Positions 46,500 to 59,361 of a stretch of 64,000 nt of DNA are shown here, one piece after another. Each line of letters begins with the position of its first letter. Within the stretch, counting starts at the first letter, position 1. The notes beneath the pieces were generated by a model. That model ran no database searches, had not been told where the DNA came from, and worked only from the letters and a program-made list of their open reading frames with translations. Position numbers and translations under genes: made by a program. Origin of the DNA: Archegozetes longisetosus (taxonomy: Eukaryota; Arthropoda; Arachnida; Sarcoptiformes; Trhypochthoniidae); the NCBI GenBank assembly GCA_018873245.2, contig JAEMBT020000009.1:3684242-3748241 (forward strand), written 5' to 3'.

Positions 46500-46859
46500 A
46501 TTTTTTGAAGTCTCAAAATCTATTTCTGTTGGAGTCTCGAAATCGACATTTGTTGTAGTCTCAAAATATGTTTCTGTTGTAGCCTCAGAATATACTTTTG
46601 TTGTAGTCTCACGAGTTACTCCTGTTGAAGTCACAAACTCTAATTCTGTTGAAGTCTTGAAATCGGCATTTGTTGTAGCCTCAGAATATACTTTTGTTGT
46701 AGTCTCACGAGTTACTCCTGTTGAAATCACAAACTCTACTTCTGTTGAAGTCTCAGAAGTCTCAAAATCTTCTGAAAGATTTACGAAAGAATTATTTATA
46801 CATATTAAAAAAATGAATATGTAAAGTATTAGAGACATGAATTGAGAAATAAGATCCAA
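46500..46859 (-). CDS. Gene 2 exon 1: signal peptide plus Thr/Glu-rich repeats
   Basis: 120 codons. MDLISQF precedes the conserved MSLILYIFIFLICINN signal. After it come about 90 residues absent from gene 1, built from two copies of a unit containing STGVTRETTTKVYSEATT plus FETST-type short repeats. This Thr-rich stretch is likely O-glycosylated (inference). Ends ...FETSKN before GTAATA, as in gene 1. Either Met 1 or the inner Met could be used. Confidence 0.7.
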
Positions 46860-47215
46860 TTACTATCTTCTGACAGAATTTCAAAATTTACTTTAACTTA
46901 TTGACCATCAATAATGATACACAAACTAAGTAGTTGTAACTAAATTGTAAGTAGTTTCTTATTCTTGAAGTCAATTATATATACTCTGAGAAATAAGTGC
47001 AAGTTCTTTATGAACTTATTACTCAAGATTACATTTTATTCGAAAAAATTAGCTCAGGTGGCACAAAAAACATCCTCTTGACTGGTTTTCGTTATCATTG
47101 AAAGTAAAGACTATAAAAAATGATTAGCTGAAAAGTTCTCTCCTGAATTGAGTGTATAAGTATAAGCTTTTATAACACTATATTATTTTTATTGATAGCA
47201 CTACATGAAACTTTA
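46860..47215 (-). promoter_or_regulatory. 5' flank of gene 2, candidate TATA box
   Basis: Aligns with the 5' flank of gene 1. TATATATA at 46976-46983 is at the same distance from the ATG as in gene 1. Function inferred. Confidence 0.35.
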
Positions 47216-48119
47216 CCATAAAAATGTACGGTAGGCAAAATGAGGAATAATATATATGTCAGAACTGAAATAAATGTATTTACACTTCTAATCAGATGTT
47301 ACTAAGTTATAGTTTTTATCAATACTTAATCTATAAAAACAATACAAAGCTTCGATAATGTACTTTTAACTTCTTGAAACTTGATTCTTGATTGGTTTTG
47401 TTTGAATCTATCGTTCTCTTATTTGAGATATTTTCATTATTATTAGAACATTATATCTACAAGTATTAAAATTATACACATACTTTAAATAATAGTTTTA
47501 ATAACCTTAACTTTCATATATAGGATGTAAAACAATGATTTCCCCTATTATGAGCTCGAATCGTAAAAGTTAGAGAAAACTCGATTTTATTTTTAAATTC
47601 TATATTGAAAAATACATTTAAAAGTTATTTTAACAATTAGTAAGTGATCCTTCTGCTTCAATTACACCCTTGAGTCTATCTGAATAACTTAACAAAAGGC
47701 CTTCACAAGAGCTTAACCCAACTCTCACATACCTTAAGCTTTTTTGCGATCAATTTTTTCGTTATGAATTCAGCTCCAGATTCTTTTGCTTCTCAGAAAG
47801 CGATGCATTCTATTCTATCAACGAATCTTTGTTCATCCGTATCATTGATCAAATTAGCCATTATAGTTCCCTTAATTAGTATTATTCCACAACAAATCAG
47901 TATTTGACTAACAATGAATTTGTTTACTTAGAGAATATAATCCATAAGCAACTTTAGCTTTTTATCGTAATTTTAATGTATTTTTTGGCGAAGAATCTGA
48001 AAATGAAGTCAATTAATCTCTAACTTTTGTCGTTTATCCTCTAGGTAGGGGGCAATCATTGTTTGACACCCCGCACAATGTTTAGTCTTCTATACCGTAC
48101 ATTTTCCAGATAAGATTAA
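47216..48119 (-). mobile_element. Tc1-like transposon relic
   Basis: The ends carry AATGTACGGTA and (inverted) TACCGTACATT. On the minus strand 47635-47700 reads SYSDRLKGVIEAEGSLTN, like the C-terminus of Tc1-type transposases, with many stops elsewhere. Confidence 0.5.
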
Positions 48120-48200
48120 AGTTAAAATTAAAGTATATAAAAGTTAAAGTTACGAAAACTATTATTCAAAGTATGCGTAAAATTTCAATACTAATTAGAG

Positions 48201-51030
48201 ATGAAAACTGAGACTAAGAAGGAAATCTTTAGATCTATCTCAAAAATTTGAACTTTTAATGGTTGCCAATTTAAAGATAATATCGTAGCTTAAAAAATAA
48301 TCAAGGTAAAAATTGCTGAGTACTAATTTTTATATCAAATATATTAGATCAAAGTCAGCATCTCTTGAGAGAGATTTACTCATTGAAAGTTTTAACCCCA
48401 TTATAGCATACTTTATAGTAAATATTTTCTATAAAAGTTGTTTAACTTTCTAAAAAAATTCAAATTTTATGTTAATTTAATAAGAGTTTTCAAATGTTTA
48501 ATAAACAATTTTTTAAAAATTTGCTTTAATTTTGATGTATATGCAGAATGTTCGTTAATTCGTATCTATGTTTGAGGACTTATAACTTTAAAACTAAATT
48601 ATAGATTTTTATGAACAAAGTATCACTTTAAAAATAAATGTTCAGATTTTTATGTCCCGAATTTTCATGAAATTATCTTATATATTCTTTGAGTCACAAC
48701 AGCTTAAATTCTAACTTTAAATTCAAAGTTAGAGTTTTTCTATGGGGGTTGCATTATAACAATTTTTCGTAGTTGTAAGATATTATTGCCAAAATAGAGT
48801 ATATAAACTTAAATATCACGAAATAATTAGTTAAAAAATAACGTTTGATTATAAATCCAATAATCTCAAAGTGTTATTAATCAAATTTCAATATAAAATC
48901 GATGCGAAAAAATAACTTCTATCAAGAGTGCATTAAAACTCATGATATCATTAATACTCAACTAAATATGCTCTTTTGATAGAAGTTATTTTTTCGCGCT
49001 AGTTTTATATTGAAATTTGATTAACACACTTTCAGATTATTGGATTTATAATCAAACGTCGTGTTTTAACTAATCTTTTTAGAATGATCTTTGTTCATGA
49101 AAATCTATAGTTTAGTTTTGGAGTTATAAGTCCTCAAACATAGGATACGAATTAACGAACATGTTGTATATATCAAAATTAAAACAGATCATTTTAAAGA
49201 TTTGCTTATTAAACATTTGAAAACTCTTATTAAATTAACATAAAATTTGATTTTTTAAAAAAAGTTAAACAACTTCTATAGCAAATATTTGCTATAAGGG
49301 GTTAAAACGTTCGATGAATAAATCTCTCCCAAAAAATGCCAAATTTTGATCCAATTTAATTAATATAAAAATTAGTACTCAGCATTTTTTATCGTGATTA
49401 GATTTTAAGTTATGATATTATCTTTAAATTAGTAACCACTAAAAGTCAAAATTTTTGAGACAGATCTGAAAGTTTCCTTATAAGACTAAGAATATACCTT
49501 ATTCTTTAGTCTGTAGTCTTAGTCCGTCTCAACCTCGTACTCCGTCGCAACCAACGTCTTGCCTCAAACTAAAATCCTCAGTCTTACTTTAGTCTCTTAG
49601 TCTGCATTCAATAATATAAATTCAAGGCGTTAGTTTCGGAGTAGACTTTTGGAAAGCTTTCAAAATTTAACAAGCTTATAGAAGTCTAAGAAAAGCTTAA
49701 ATATTTAGGACTGAAATTTAGCCATTATAATCAACTTGTTCCAAACGCCTATAATTAAGCTTTTTATCATAATCAACATTTCTTTTGTAAACAATGACTT
49801 TTATGAATTATAAGAAAAAATTGTCTCCTAAATAACATAGATAAGATAACTTTATAGTCAAGAATGAATAAAATTAAGGGAGAAAATGTGATAACTAAGG
49901 CATTGCATGCTATTGATTAATAACTGTTCATATATTCAATATAACTTTCAAATAGTCTTATCTTTTAATCTTGAAATTATAGCGATTTATGTTAAAAGAG
50001 CTTATTGAGTTCTATAGAATTGGGCTGAATCCTACAGAGTTCAACTGAATTGAGATGAAATGAGCTGTGTATAGCTCAATTCTACAGAATTTGACCCAAT
50101 TCTCTAGAACTCAGTAGATATTTAAAATGAAAAATTACTTTAATTCAAAGGTCAAGAGGTAATCTTAAGATTATTTGAAAGTTTAATTAAAGATTTTGAG
50201 AGTAAAATTGTTGCAAATAATGTTTTGGAAGTAAAGAAGTGGAACCCCTTTAAATATTTAGCTAATATTTACTTACTATTTCGTAATTCTATCTTAATTT
50301 TGGTTTAAGAACTGAGCATTACAATTGACTATTAAATAGTCTCTAAGGTTATTTTTATTAAACGACAACCCCTATCATAAACAATATCTTTATATTTGGA
50401 AGAACTTCTTTCAACTTCACAACTAGTCTTCGGTGCAAATTTGAACGATACCATTTCTTAAGTAGATAAATCGGGACTGCGTTGAACTTCGTATCCATTT
50501 ATACTGTCACAAATTGTATTAATTTTGGTAAATTCAGTGTTCTTATTCAAAACAATTGAATTTATTTAAAGCCATTACTGAGGATTCTCTATAAGATTTC
50601 TCTAATTAAGAGTAGAATTTGGGGAAATATTTACTGCATGTGTGAAATATTTACTAACCCCTCAGATACGTACTTATGTGTATATATAAAACTTGCCAAA
50701 TGAGTCCTTATTATATCTAATATTGGCCTAAAAAGTTTGGAGTAAATATGAGCTACCTGCAATACCATGTATTTATGTAAAATGCAACACCCTTTGAGAT
50801 ATTGATGTTTTGAGAGGCAAACATGTTATTTATAATGAGATGCTTTTTATATTATGGAAATTTTATTATAGAGACTAAGGAATAGTCGAACTGAACCAAG
50901 GTTTAGTCTTAAGTCTTAGTCTTATCATAATCTTTTAGTCTTAAGTCTTAGTCTTCAGATTAAAGACGAAAGAAATGCTTAGTATTAGCCTCAGACTAAG
51001 ACTAAATAGATTAAAATTATCATCTCTAGC
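48201..51030. mobile_element. Composite hAT-like relic with a 1.3-kb palindrome
   Basis: TAGAGATGA-type ends face each other at 48201 and 51027. 48205-48930 and 48970-49490 form long inverted arms around 48950. Near 50370-50480 the minus strand resembles the hAT dimerisation region (compare SFSLHKNILGDRR at 19.2 kb) but is broken. No target duplication was found. Confidence 0.5.
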
Positions 51031-51214
51031 ATCAGTAGATATATGGCAGTATCAATAAACTGCATATGGGACTTAAGTGTGACTTAACCGAATTACCTTA
51101 ATGAGAAGGAACGCTCGTTTGGGTCTGAAATTTTCACAATTAAAACTTGATTGCACTAAAGTTCTATCGGCTAAATCTAGAGAGAATCTAAAATAAAGAT
51201 TACGAGTTATAAAT

Positions 51215-51737
51215 AATTGGGAGTCTTCTGTTTGTACTTTACTTTCTTGTCAAGTCATTTTGATAACAGTTTCAAGCAACAATTTTCTTTTATTTTGGAT
51301 AATCTTCAAAAATTATTTGAGATTATCTTATTTTCGAAAATAGAGATTTAAGCAGTGAATAGAAATAATATTACTTTTAAAGCCTAAAACATCATTATTT
51401 CTCTTTTCGAATAAACAGTTACTGCATTAAATTTCAGTTTAAAGTGGAATTTATTTTGAAAACAACGATTCGCAATTCAGTAATGCATCTCATCATTCAA
51501 TCCGATAGATCTAATTTAATACCTAATTTGCTAACATATTAGAAGCAGTTCGATAATCATTACTATCTTACAGTTAATAATGTTTTTGCTTTATTAAATA
51601 AATCGGCTTCAAATGAGCTGGCTCGAAGCTCAACAGCTTGAACTTGAGCTGCCCTTTTCCATCATAGCCTGAGCCTGAAGCTCGAGGACAGCTTGAAGCG
51701 CAGCGTAGTTTGGCTCACAGCTAGCTCATGCTCTTCG
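51215..51737 (-). mobile_element. Truncated, inverted copy of the 53061-53926 hAT element
   Basis: The reverse complement matches 53061-53640, ending at a TAGCGAAGAGCATGAGCTAG terminus. The other end is missing. Confidence 0.65.
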
Positions 51738-51979
51738 CTACTAATTATAAGGAAAATATATCAAAGAGATAGACAAACTCAAACAAAACCAACAAAAAAA
51801 CAAGTTGTAAATATTGATAGTTAATAGTGTATTAATGAACCTACTTTTTGAAGAAATGCGTTAACTCATAGGCCATTTACTATGGATTAAAAATACTTTT
51901 TATACTGAATTCAATATAGAAAGTATTTTTAATCTATAGTAAAAGGACTATGAGTTGACGCATTTCTTCAAAAAGGTGG

Positions 51980-52990
51980 TTCAAATGAAAGCTTTAATAA
52001 GCAAATTTATACCGCAATGAGTTTACTTTTTGAGGCAAGGTTTCACATCTATCAATATTGTTGAGACAATTGTTTCATGCAAGGTATATCGATCATTGTA
52101 CAAAGTTTGTGAAGGTCACATTTTCTCCGAGTCAAACGGTAGTCACAACTTGAATCAGACACTAAATTCCATTTGGCTAACCAACAACCGCTTCTGATAA
52201 ACACGCCAAAGCTATAAGTGATCTAATGAAAGAAATCCGAAGTTGATCCAACTGAGCAATAGATTTTCATGTTGGCATTGATCACGTGTCAATCTTTGCC
52301 ACACTTTCCACATTCACCTGACTTAAGTCCTTTAGGTTACGGACTGAGAGGTCAAATAAAAAATCACCTAAGAGTTAAAAATTTGATTGAACCTGGGTTC
52401 ATCGTATGCCTATTACTGATCTGATGTAACTCGGAAGATCGTTAAACGAAGCTCAGAAAAAGGCGATGTGCATTGATAAATTTGTTAAATGGAAGACTGT
52501 CATCCAGATGAGATACTATTTGATGAGAATAGATTGAAAGTTTTATTAATTTGTATCTTTGTCCTTGAATAATAAAATTAGGGCTAACTATTTTGTTATA
52601 GTCTCAATATTTTAAAATTAATTTGAACGCCAAATAGAAAACTATGTAGTCTTATAATGAGAACTTTTATTAATAAATTGAGCAAATGAAGCAATTTATC
52701 TATTATTCATGTTATTATTTTCATTAGACTCTAATCTACTTAATTTCATATCAAAATATGATATAATTGTATGTAACATCTAATAAATTAGTGTTAAAAT
52801 ACGTTATTCAATGATAATAAATATAATATCTAAAATCCACTTACAAGTATGTTAAGGTAATTTACCAGTTTTAAGTTCTAATGATGATTAATCTTAAAAT
52901 CAATAGACTTCACATAAGATATGATAAGAAAATGTTTTCCTTAGATAAGTCTTAACTGTTCATAAAAATAAAGCTTTATATGAATTAATT
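51980..52990 (+). pseudogene. DNA-transposon relic, duplicate of 9600-10760
   Basis: Same order of blocks as 9.6-10.76 kb with moderate divergence, including the mariner-like SPDL/PLGYG fragments. No open frame. Confidence 0.4.
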
Positions 52991-53060
52991 ATTCTATTAC
53001 TGATAGAATACCAGTCATCTCATATTCAATTTCATAATCGTATGTGGTCCTAATCTATAA

Positions 53061-53926
53061 TAGTGAAGAGCATAAGCTAGCTTTGAGCTGAGCTGCGCTT
53101 TGAGCTGCGCTGTGCTTGAAGCTCAATTATAGCTGTCTTCGAGCTTATAAGCTCGAGCTTCAAGCTCATGCTATGATGAAAAAGCGCAGCTCAAGCTCAA
53201 GTTGTTGAGCTTCGAGCTCAGCTCATTTGAAGTCGACTTATTTAATAAAGCAAAAAGCAGTATTCACTGTAAAATAGCAATGATTGTTGAATTGCTTCTC
53301 GTATGTTAGAAAATTAGATATTAAATTAGATCTATCGAATTGAATGATGAGATGCATTTCTGAATTATGAATCATTGTTTTCAAAATAAATTTCAATTTA
53401 AACTGAAATTTGGTGCAGTAACTGTTTATTTGAAGAAAGAATTAAAGTTTTAAGGCCTTAAAAGTAATATTATTTCTATTCACTGATTAAATATCTTTAC
53501 ATTCAAAATAAGATAATCTCAAGTAATTTTTGATAATTATTCAATATAAGAGAAAATTGTTGTTTGAAACTGTTTCCAACAAGACTTTACAAGAAAGTGA
53601 AATACAATCAGAAGACTCCCAATCATTGATAGGTAACACAGATGTCGAAATTTGAATTCATTGTTCAAACTTTACGATCAAAATTAATATATTTTTGCGC
53701 AAATACTTCATTATAACTTGAAATAAATACTTTTTACAAAGATTACTACTCATTATTTTAATTTTTAATTTTTAACATAAGCTCAGCAGCGCAACTCGCA
53801 GCTTGGACCCGAGCTTCTTAGTACAAGCGCAGCTCAGGCCAAATTTGACAGAAGCGCAGCTCAAAGCTCAACAATTTTGAGCTGCGCTTATAGAAGCTCA
53901 AGATTTCGGACCAGTGCACTTCACTA
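53061..53926. mobile_element. 866-bp hAT element with GAGCTGCGCTT subterminal repeats
   Basis: Ends TAGTGAAG and CTTCACTA, flanked by ATCTATAA (53053-53060 and 53927-53934). Subterminal regions are packed with AGCTGCGCTT / GAGCTTGAAGCTC motifs. Non-coding. Confidence 0.85.
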
Positions 53927-53934
53927 ATCTATAA

Positions 53935-55186
53935 AATATAATTTTTCGCTCTCTATGAGTGAACGCAATATGATTATTTGCAACGATAATATGACTATAA
54001 AATGACAATTTGTTTTTGATGATGTAATTTTATTGGGTCCAAAAGCCACCAAGAGCCAAACAATGATCATATTCAATATCAACTTCTGCCTAGCTTGCAG
54101 ATCCTGAGACCATTCGATAACAGTAAAATTAATGTACCTGATAAATCATAAGTTATAGTAGTGTCTTATAAAAGTTAATAACCCATAGAAATAGAAGAAA
54201 AATACGATTTTATTACTTTCTAAATTTTTTAAGCTGAGAATATGCTACGCAAACGTAATTACAAGTTTCAACCCATTTAGATCTAATTATCTGTATTCGT
54301 TCATTAATTCAAGAAAAATCCAGTGACAGTGAATCGAGTTTCCAGTCTCTAAAAGTTGTTTTACATAATTTCACAAAATAGTTTTACTACCAAAATGATT
54401 TTACTGCGAAGATAACTTGGATAAAGAGCTTTGATTTTAGAAAACAAATAATTATATTTAGACGGTAGAACTGAATTGAAGTTTTTTCAAGGTTAGGCTT
54501 CGTGAGCATAACAGATATAAAGCTATTAAATCTATTTGATAGCAAAAAGTTAGTTATTTCTATTGCAAAAGTTATAGAAGCCAAATAAGAAAAATGATAT
54601 TCAACGATAAAACTATTCAATTCAAGTATAATAAAAGATTATAATGTAACAAAGATTAAAATTATTAACAATCAAAAGAGTTATTGGCGACTTGGTTGCA
54701 TATGTAAATCGCTAAATTGCAGTTTATTTCAACTTAAGACTTGTGTCAGTTCTTAGTATAATTTGTATCGACATCAATGAGTCCCACGAAATACTACGTG
54801 CAGAATTAAAAGAAAAAGTATAAAGTTCTCAATCATTTTTTTGTTTTAATGATCTATAGAACTATCACAATTAATAGAGTACCGTCGACAGATAAAAGTT
54901 ATGTATTTGTCATCACTAAAAAGATGCAGAAGAGTTGATAAACCTAAGGGCTCAACAACTCATTTAGATCTGTATTAAGTTTAGTCATATTAATCAATAA
55001 ATGAATACTTAAAAAACTAGTTTGGAACTCTAATAAAATAGACTTTGACTCATCTTTGTAGTTGAGTCAATGACACATCTGTTGCAAAAAGTGATAGCTC
55101 GAGAGAGTGATCCGACTCATCATTAAAATTATTTAAATTAAATCACAGCTGACTGTTGAACTATTTTGATTGAAATAGTTTGATAT
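53935..55186. other. Intergenic, no gene seen; duplicate of 18.2-18.9 and 23.1 kb
   Basis: AT-rich. Matches the left intergenic region in order, minus the pogo, hAT and mariner insertions found there. Confidence 0.5.
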
Positions 55187-55188
55187 AC

Positions 55189-55918
55189 AGGGTGTAAAAG
55201 GAAAGACTCCGTAAAAGTAAAAGTTAATAACTTTTAATTATTCGACCGATTTAAAAATTTTTTGTTTAAAAGTAGAATAATGGGAGTTTTTCAGCTTTGG
55301 AATTTTATGATTCTAGCACCCATGTCATTTATATTCTTGAAATAGTTAACATTACAGTCTATGGGAAAATTTAAATTTGAATATCTTGAAACGCGAGCTG
55401 ATGTCGACACAATTTTTACAAAACATATTTATTATATCATTATAGTCAACCTTACCAAATTTGACAGCTATTGGTCAAGAATTTTAAAAGTTATGGCTAT
55501 TTTCATATTTTTAAAATTTCACTTTACTAAATAAAGCAGATTAAAAGTTATTAACTTTCACTTTTACCGAGTCTATTATTTTATATACTCAGCATTCTGC
55601 ATGAAAATATGAAAAATAGCCATAACTTCTAAATTTCTTGACCAATGTCTGTCAAATTTGGTAAGGTTGACTATAATGATATAATAAATATGTTTTGTAA
55701 AAATTGTGTCGACATCAGCTCGCGTTTCCAAGATATTCAAATTTAAATTTTTCCCATAGACTGTAATGTTAACTATTTCACGAATATAAATGACATGGGT
55801 GCTAGAATCATAAAATTCAAAAGCTGAAAAAACTCCCATTATTCTACTTTTAAACAAAAAATTTTAAATCGGTCGAATAATTAAAAAGTTATTAACTTTA
55901 CTCTTTCTTTACACCCTG
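55189..55918. mobile_element. 730-bp foldback MITE, TA-flanked
   Basis: CAGGGTGTAAAAGGAAAGA and the inverse CTTTCTTTACACCCTG at the ends with TA on both sides. Arms of about 350 bp each are near-exact inverses. Confidence 0.85.
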
Positions 55919-56338
55919 TATCTTATCAGTAACTTTCATTCTATGACTTATTGTTTTTATTATGAACATCAAATAAACTGACTTCAGCTACGGATAACAC
56001 TATTACTCATATTATATTTTTTAATTACTGAGTAATGCTATAATTTGACGCTATAGACTTATAGTTTCAATTTCTGTCTCGTCCCTCTAATCTTATCCAA
56101 ACGCATCAGAGATTAATCCGGGATCTATGCATAACTTTTTTCGACCGACTGTACATGAATGAGAGTATGATCGAGAACTTCTAATCAGAGACTTATTTAT
56201 AAGAGAAGAAAACGACAAAATAATGTTTAAATATGGTCAAATTATAATCTTTTTATGTTTTGAAAGTAAACGTTTAAAGTATTGTTTTATTTGCACATTA
56301 TCAGTTTTTATAAGTAATCAAAAGATTAAAGTTGGTAT

Positions 56339-56831
56339 TAGAGTATAAACTTATAGGTATTTTCAGGAACCAACCTGAACTGAAACCGAAAGATCTCGAC
56401 ACGACCCGAACCGAAACCGAATTAAAGAAAGAGTAATTTTTAAAGTAAAGAAATTTTAATTGTGAATATAAAACAGAAAAAACAATACAATTATTTGACC
56501 ATTTTGATCACTTGTGTCGCATTAAGTACACAAAGAAATACAGAAATGCTCATTCGTTTGCAATGCGTTTGTAAAATATATATATTACAGTTTCATAAGT
56601 CACTATTTTACTTTGCATCTGAGTCGACTTTGAAAACCAATACTTATTTGCAATAATTATTTTTAAACCAATCCTTACAGACCCGTTTCAAAACTTAGGA
56701 AACCGAAACCGAAAGTTTACGACCCGACCCGAACTGAAACCGTAATATCTCAACCCGAACCGACCCGAACCGTTTTCGGTTTCGGTTTCATACGGGTTTG
56801 CTCGGTTTCGGGTCTTCGAGTTTATACTCTA
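56339..56831. mobile_element. hAT MITE rich in CCGAACCGAAACC
   Basis: Ends TAGAGTATAAACT and AGTTTATACTCTA, flanked by GTTGGTAT (56331-56338 and 56832-56839). Subterminal CCGAACCGAAACCGAA repeats. 493 bp. Confidence 0.88.
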
Positions 56832-57349
56832 GTTGGTATTGATATATACTTATCAGTCAATACGGTTATATTGTCATGAACTAATTTCTAAATACTGTTC
56901 ATCTGCAAACCTGTACTTGTTTATTAAGATTGACACAGAGCACTGTTTGAATATAAAATTGAACTGTTTTGTATATGTCTCACCTGAACTCATTAAACTT
57001 AACTAATATCAGATTAATTTTCACACAAAATATATCAGACAATTAGCGACCAACTGATAGATAAATAAGTGAAACCGATAACTATATTTCAAGTCATTTC
57101 AAGAGCGATTTGAAAATAACAATTTTTTATTCAAAAGTGCTGTAGATGTTTCAAATAATTGCATTCATGAATAACTTAGAGTTTTTTATCAAATTGATTG
57201 AAGTAAAAATGTTTTGAAACACTTTTGCGTTTCGTTTTATAGTGAATGTCTGATATGAAACTTCATCAAAAAAGTAGCAAAACAAGATTCATAAAAGTCA
57301 AAGCAATTTGGTGTTCAAATTTGAATGTTGTTTGAATTTCAATGTTTAC

Positions 57350-58210
57350 TTTATAAACAATCATCCTTTCATTATTCAGTCCTTCGAAAATCATCCACAA
57401 AATTAATGCGAATAGTGAATACAGTAATAGACCCGAGAACAAACTGAATATCTACCGAAATACTACAAGAAAGTTCAATAAAATTGTTTATCATAAGGAA
57501 AACTATATTAATCTATTCTATTGAGCCTTTTGTTTCACATCGATTCCATCAATACCGAAAGCTATCAACAAACCACAGGCTATTAAATATACCGATAAGC
57601 TTAGGATTTTCAACTTTAATATGATCGTTGACATATATAAAAAATTATCACTAAAGTGAAAACCAGGAAAAGAACAGATAATCGCAAAACTCTTTAATCA
57701 TATAATTAGTTTCTGTTGAAGCCAAAAGTGCTAAAAAGTTTTGTAATGATTGCATCTATAAAAAAAATAAAGATTAGGTTCTGTTTTATTGTAAATCATA
57801 TTATTCTGAAGACCATCTTTTTAGAGTTATCCTAATAAACACATTAGATTCTGTGTTTGAACAGAGCCTGAGATTATGTTTTAATTTGTAAATAGGAAAA
57901 TTCATTTTTATTAGATATAGACTGTGCTTTTGACATCAATTTTTGAAGTTTACTTTGGGATAACATTAATTAATATTTTATAGACTAAATGCAATAATTT
58001 TTATATTTATTACTTGATTTTCATTCATATTAATATTTCTCAATAGATAATTATCTATTTTTGACATGGGAGATGCAACTGAAGAATTATCACATAAATT
58101 GCGTTCAATCTATTTTTAGATCAACAGTTATTGTAATTGGAGTTCCATTAGCTTTGAAACATGTTGTTTAAAATTAAATAAGTTTCAACAATATTCTTCG
58201 TTGTAATTAT
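57350..58210 (-). pseudogene. Relic of an adhesion GPCR gene (TM3, TM1-2, GPS, GAIN)
   Basis: 57350-57475 aligns with the TM3 exon (CAGTCCTTCGAAAATCATCC). 57520-57740 aligns with the TM1-TM2 exon, 57750-57860 with the GPS and 57930-58210 with GAIN. Order and strand match gene 3, but indels and stops abound. Counterpart of 28590-29590. Confidence 0.78.
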
Positions 58211-58299
58211 TTTATTTTTGACTACTTTTATTTAAATACTTTTATTAATACAATCAATACAATGGAGTTAAAATTTGGAAAGGAAAATGCTCAGAACTC

Positions 58300-58915
58300 T
58301 ATTGACAACAGTCTCCAGCGTCCACCTACGTCATAGGTGTTATTAGGTAAATCTCGACGAGTAGAACAAAAATGTCTATGGGCTTGACCCAATCGGTGAA
58401 CGAGATCAAGAGCTATAGTCCAAAAACGTCTAATACTTCGGACCCTCCGATACATGCTCTAGAACATCTTACCGCAATGAAGCATATATCATTGGAATGT
58501 ACTCGTTGAGATGAATCCAATGACATTATAGTCGGGTCCCTAGGTCTTACTTAGACCTATATAGACCTCCGCGTAGTGCTCCCTGGATAATGCCAAGAGA
58601 CCCTTCAACTTATGTTTATTCAAATAAGTGTTAAAAATACATTAATTATATAGGTCTAGGTGAAACCTGAGGACCTAACCCTAACATCATTGAGTTCGTC
58701 TCAACGAGTACATTTCAATAACATATGATTCATTGTTGTACGATATCCTAAAGCAAGTATCGGAGGATTCGAAATATTAGAGATATTTGGCCTATAACTC
58801 TTGACCCCTGTCACCGATTGGGTCGAGCCCATAAACATTTTTGTTTTACTCGTCGAGATCTATCCAATGATACAAATGACATTGATGGAGACAGGGGGGG
58901 GGGCACTTTTTGGAA
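58300..58915. repeat. Foldback element
   Basis: CTCGACGAGTAGAACAAAAA and GGGCTTGACCCAATCGGTGA in the left arm are inverted in the right arm (about 58730-58907). A G10 tract lies at the right end. Confidence 0.7.
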
Positions 58916-59337
58916 TCCATCTTTGTTAGATTAAAAGCATCTGGAAAAGTAAAGTAGAAATCAAACGGCGATTAAATAGGAATTGCATTAATTACATTAA
59001 TGTTTAACAAATTATCCTGGTTGAATGAGTAATTTTTCAAAAATTTCATGAAACAAGTATCGACTCATTTTCTATGCTTTACTAAATAGAACTGGAAAAT
59101 CTGAAATATACATTGTAGCTTTCAAGTTAAAAAGTATCTGTTGTAAAAAATTTATCAGGATGAATTTTTGAAAAAAAAATTTTTAAATTATTCCTTCCTT
59201 GATTACAGAAAAACAATATTTCTGAAATCAAAATCGAACTAAAGAATAAGGAACTAGTTCAAATTTAGTTGGTAATTTAGATTTTTCAATGTCCATATTT
59301 AGGTTATACAGTTAACATAATAAATTTATGCTCAGAC

Positions 59338-59361
59338 ATGATGATGATGATGATGATGATG
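59338..59361. repeat. (ATG)8 microsatellite
   Basis: A perfect trinucleotide run between gene 3 and the foldback at 58.3-58.9 kb. Confidence 0.9.

Larger units (their letters stand above)
31634..46859 (-). pseudogene. Gene 2: nine GILT-like domains fused to an adhesion GPCR; ectodomain half broken
   Basis: Complete gene model; exons: 46859-46500, 46412-46191, 43746-43402, 42746-42001, 41900-41556, 41491-41267, 41186-40842, 40770-40516, 40139-39777, 39704-39468, 39375-39022, 38877-38626, 38562-38206, 38123-37866, 37809-37495, 37421-37194, 37066-36716, 36648-36382, 36262-36013, 35888-35809, 34056-33050, 32983-32572, 32495-32251, 32195-32146, 32085-31841, 31747-31634. Ignoring lesions it encodes about 2,580 residues: signal peptide, nine GILT-like domains, T/P stalk, HormR, GAIN, GPS, 7TM. 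All phases agree end to end. Lesions: TAA at 46329-46331, a 487-bp solo-LTR-like insert in exon 4, TAA at 39621-39623, and a GT-to-GA donor after exon 18. The receptor half is fully open. Adhesion GPCRs are cell-surface receptors that self-cleave at GPS; the ligand is unknown. A shorter product from the 3' half cannot be excluded. Confidence 0.82.

Noticed and set aside
48201..49490. CRISPR-like or tandem repeats
   Set aside because: The repeats are long inverted arms, not short direct repeats with spacers, and the genome is eukaryotic.
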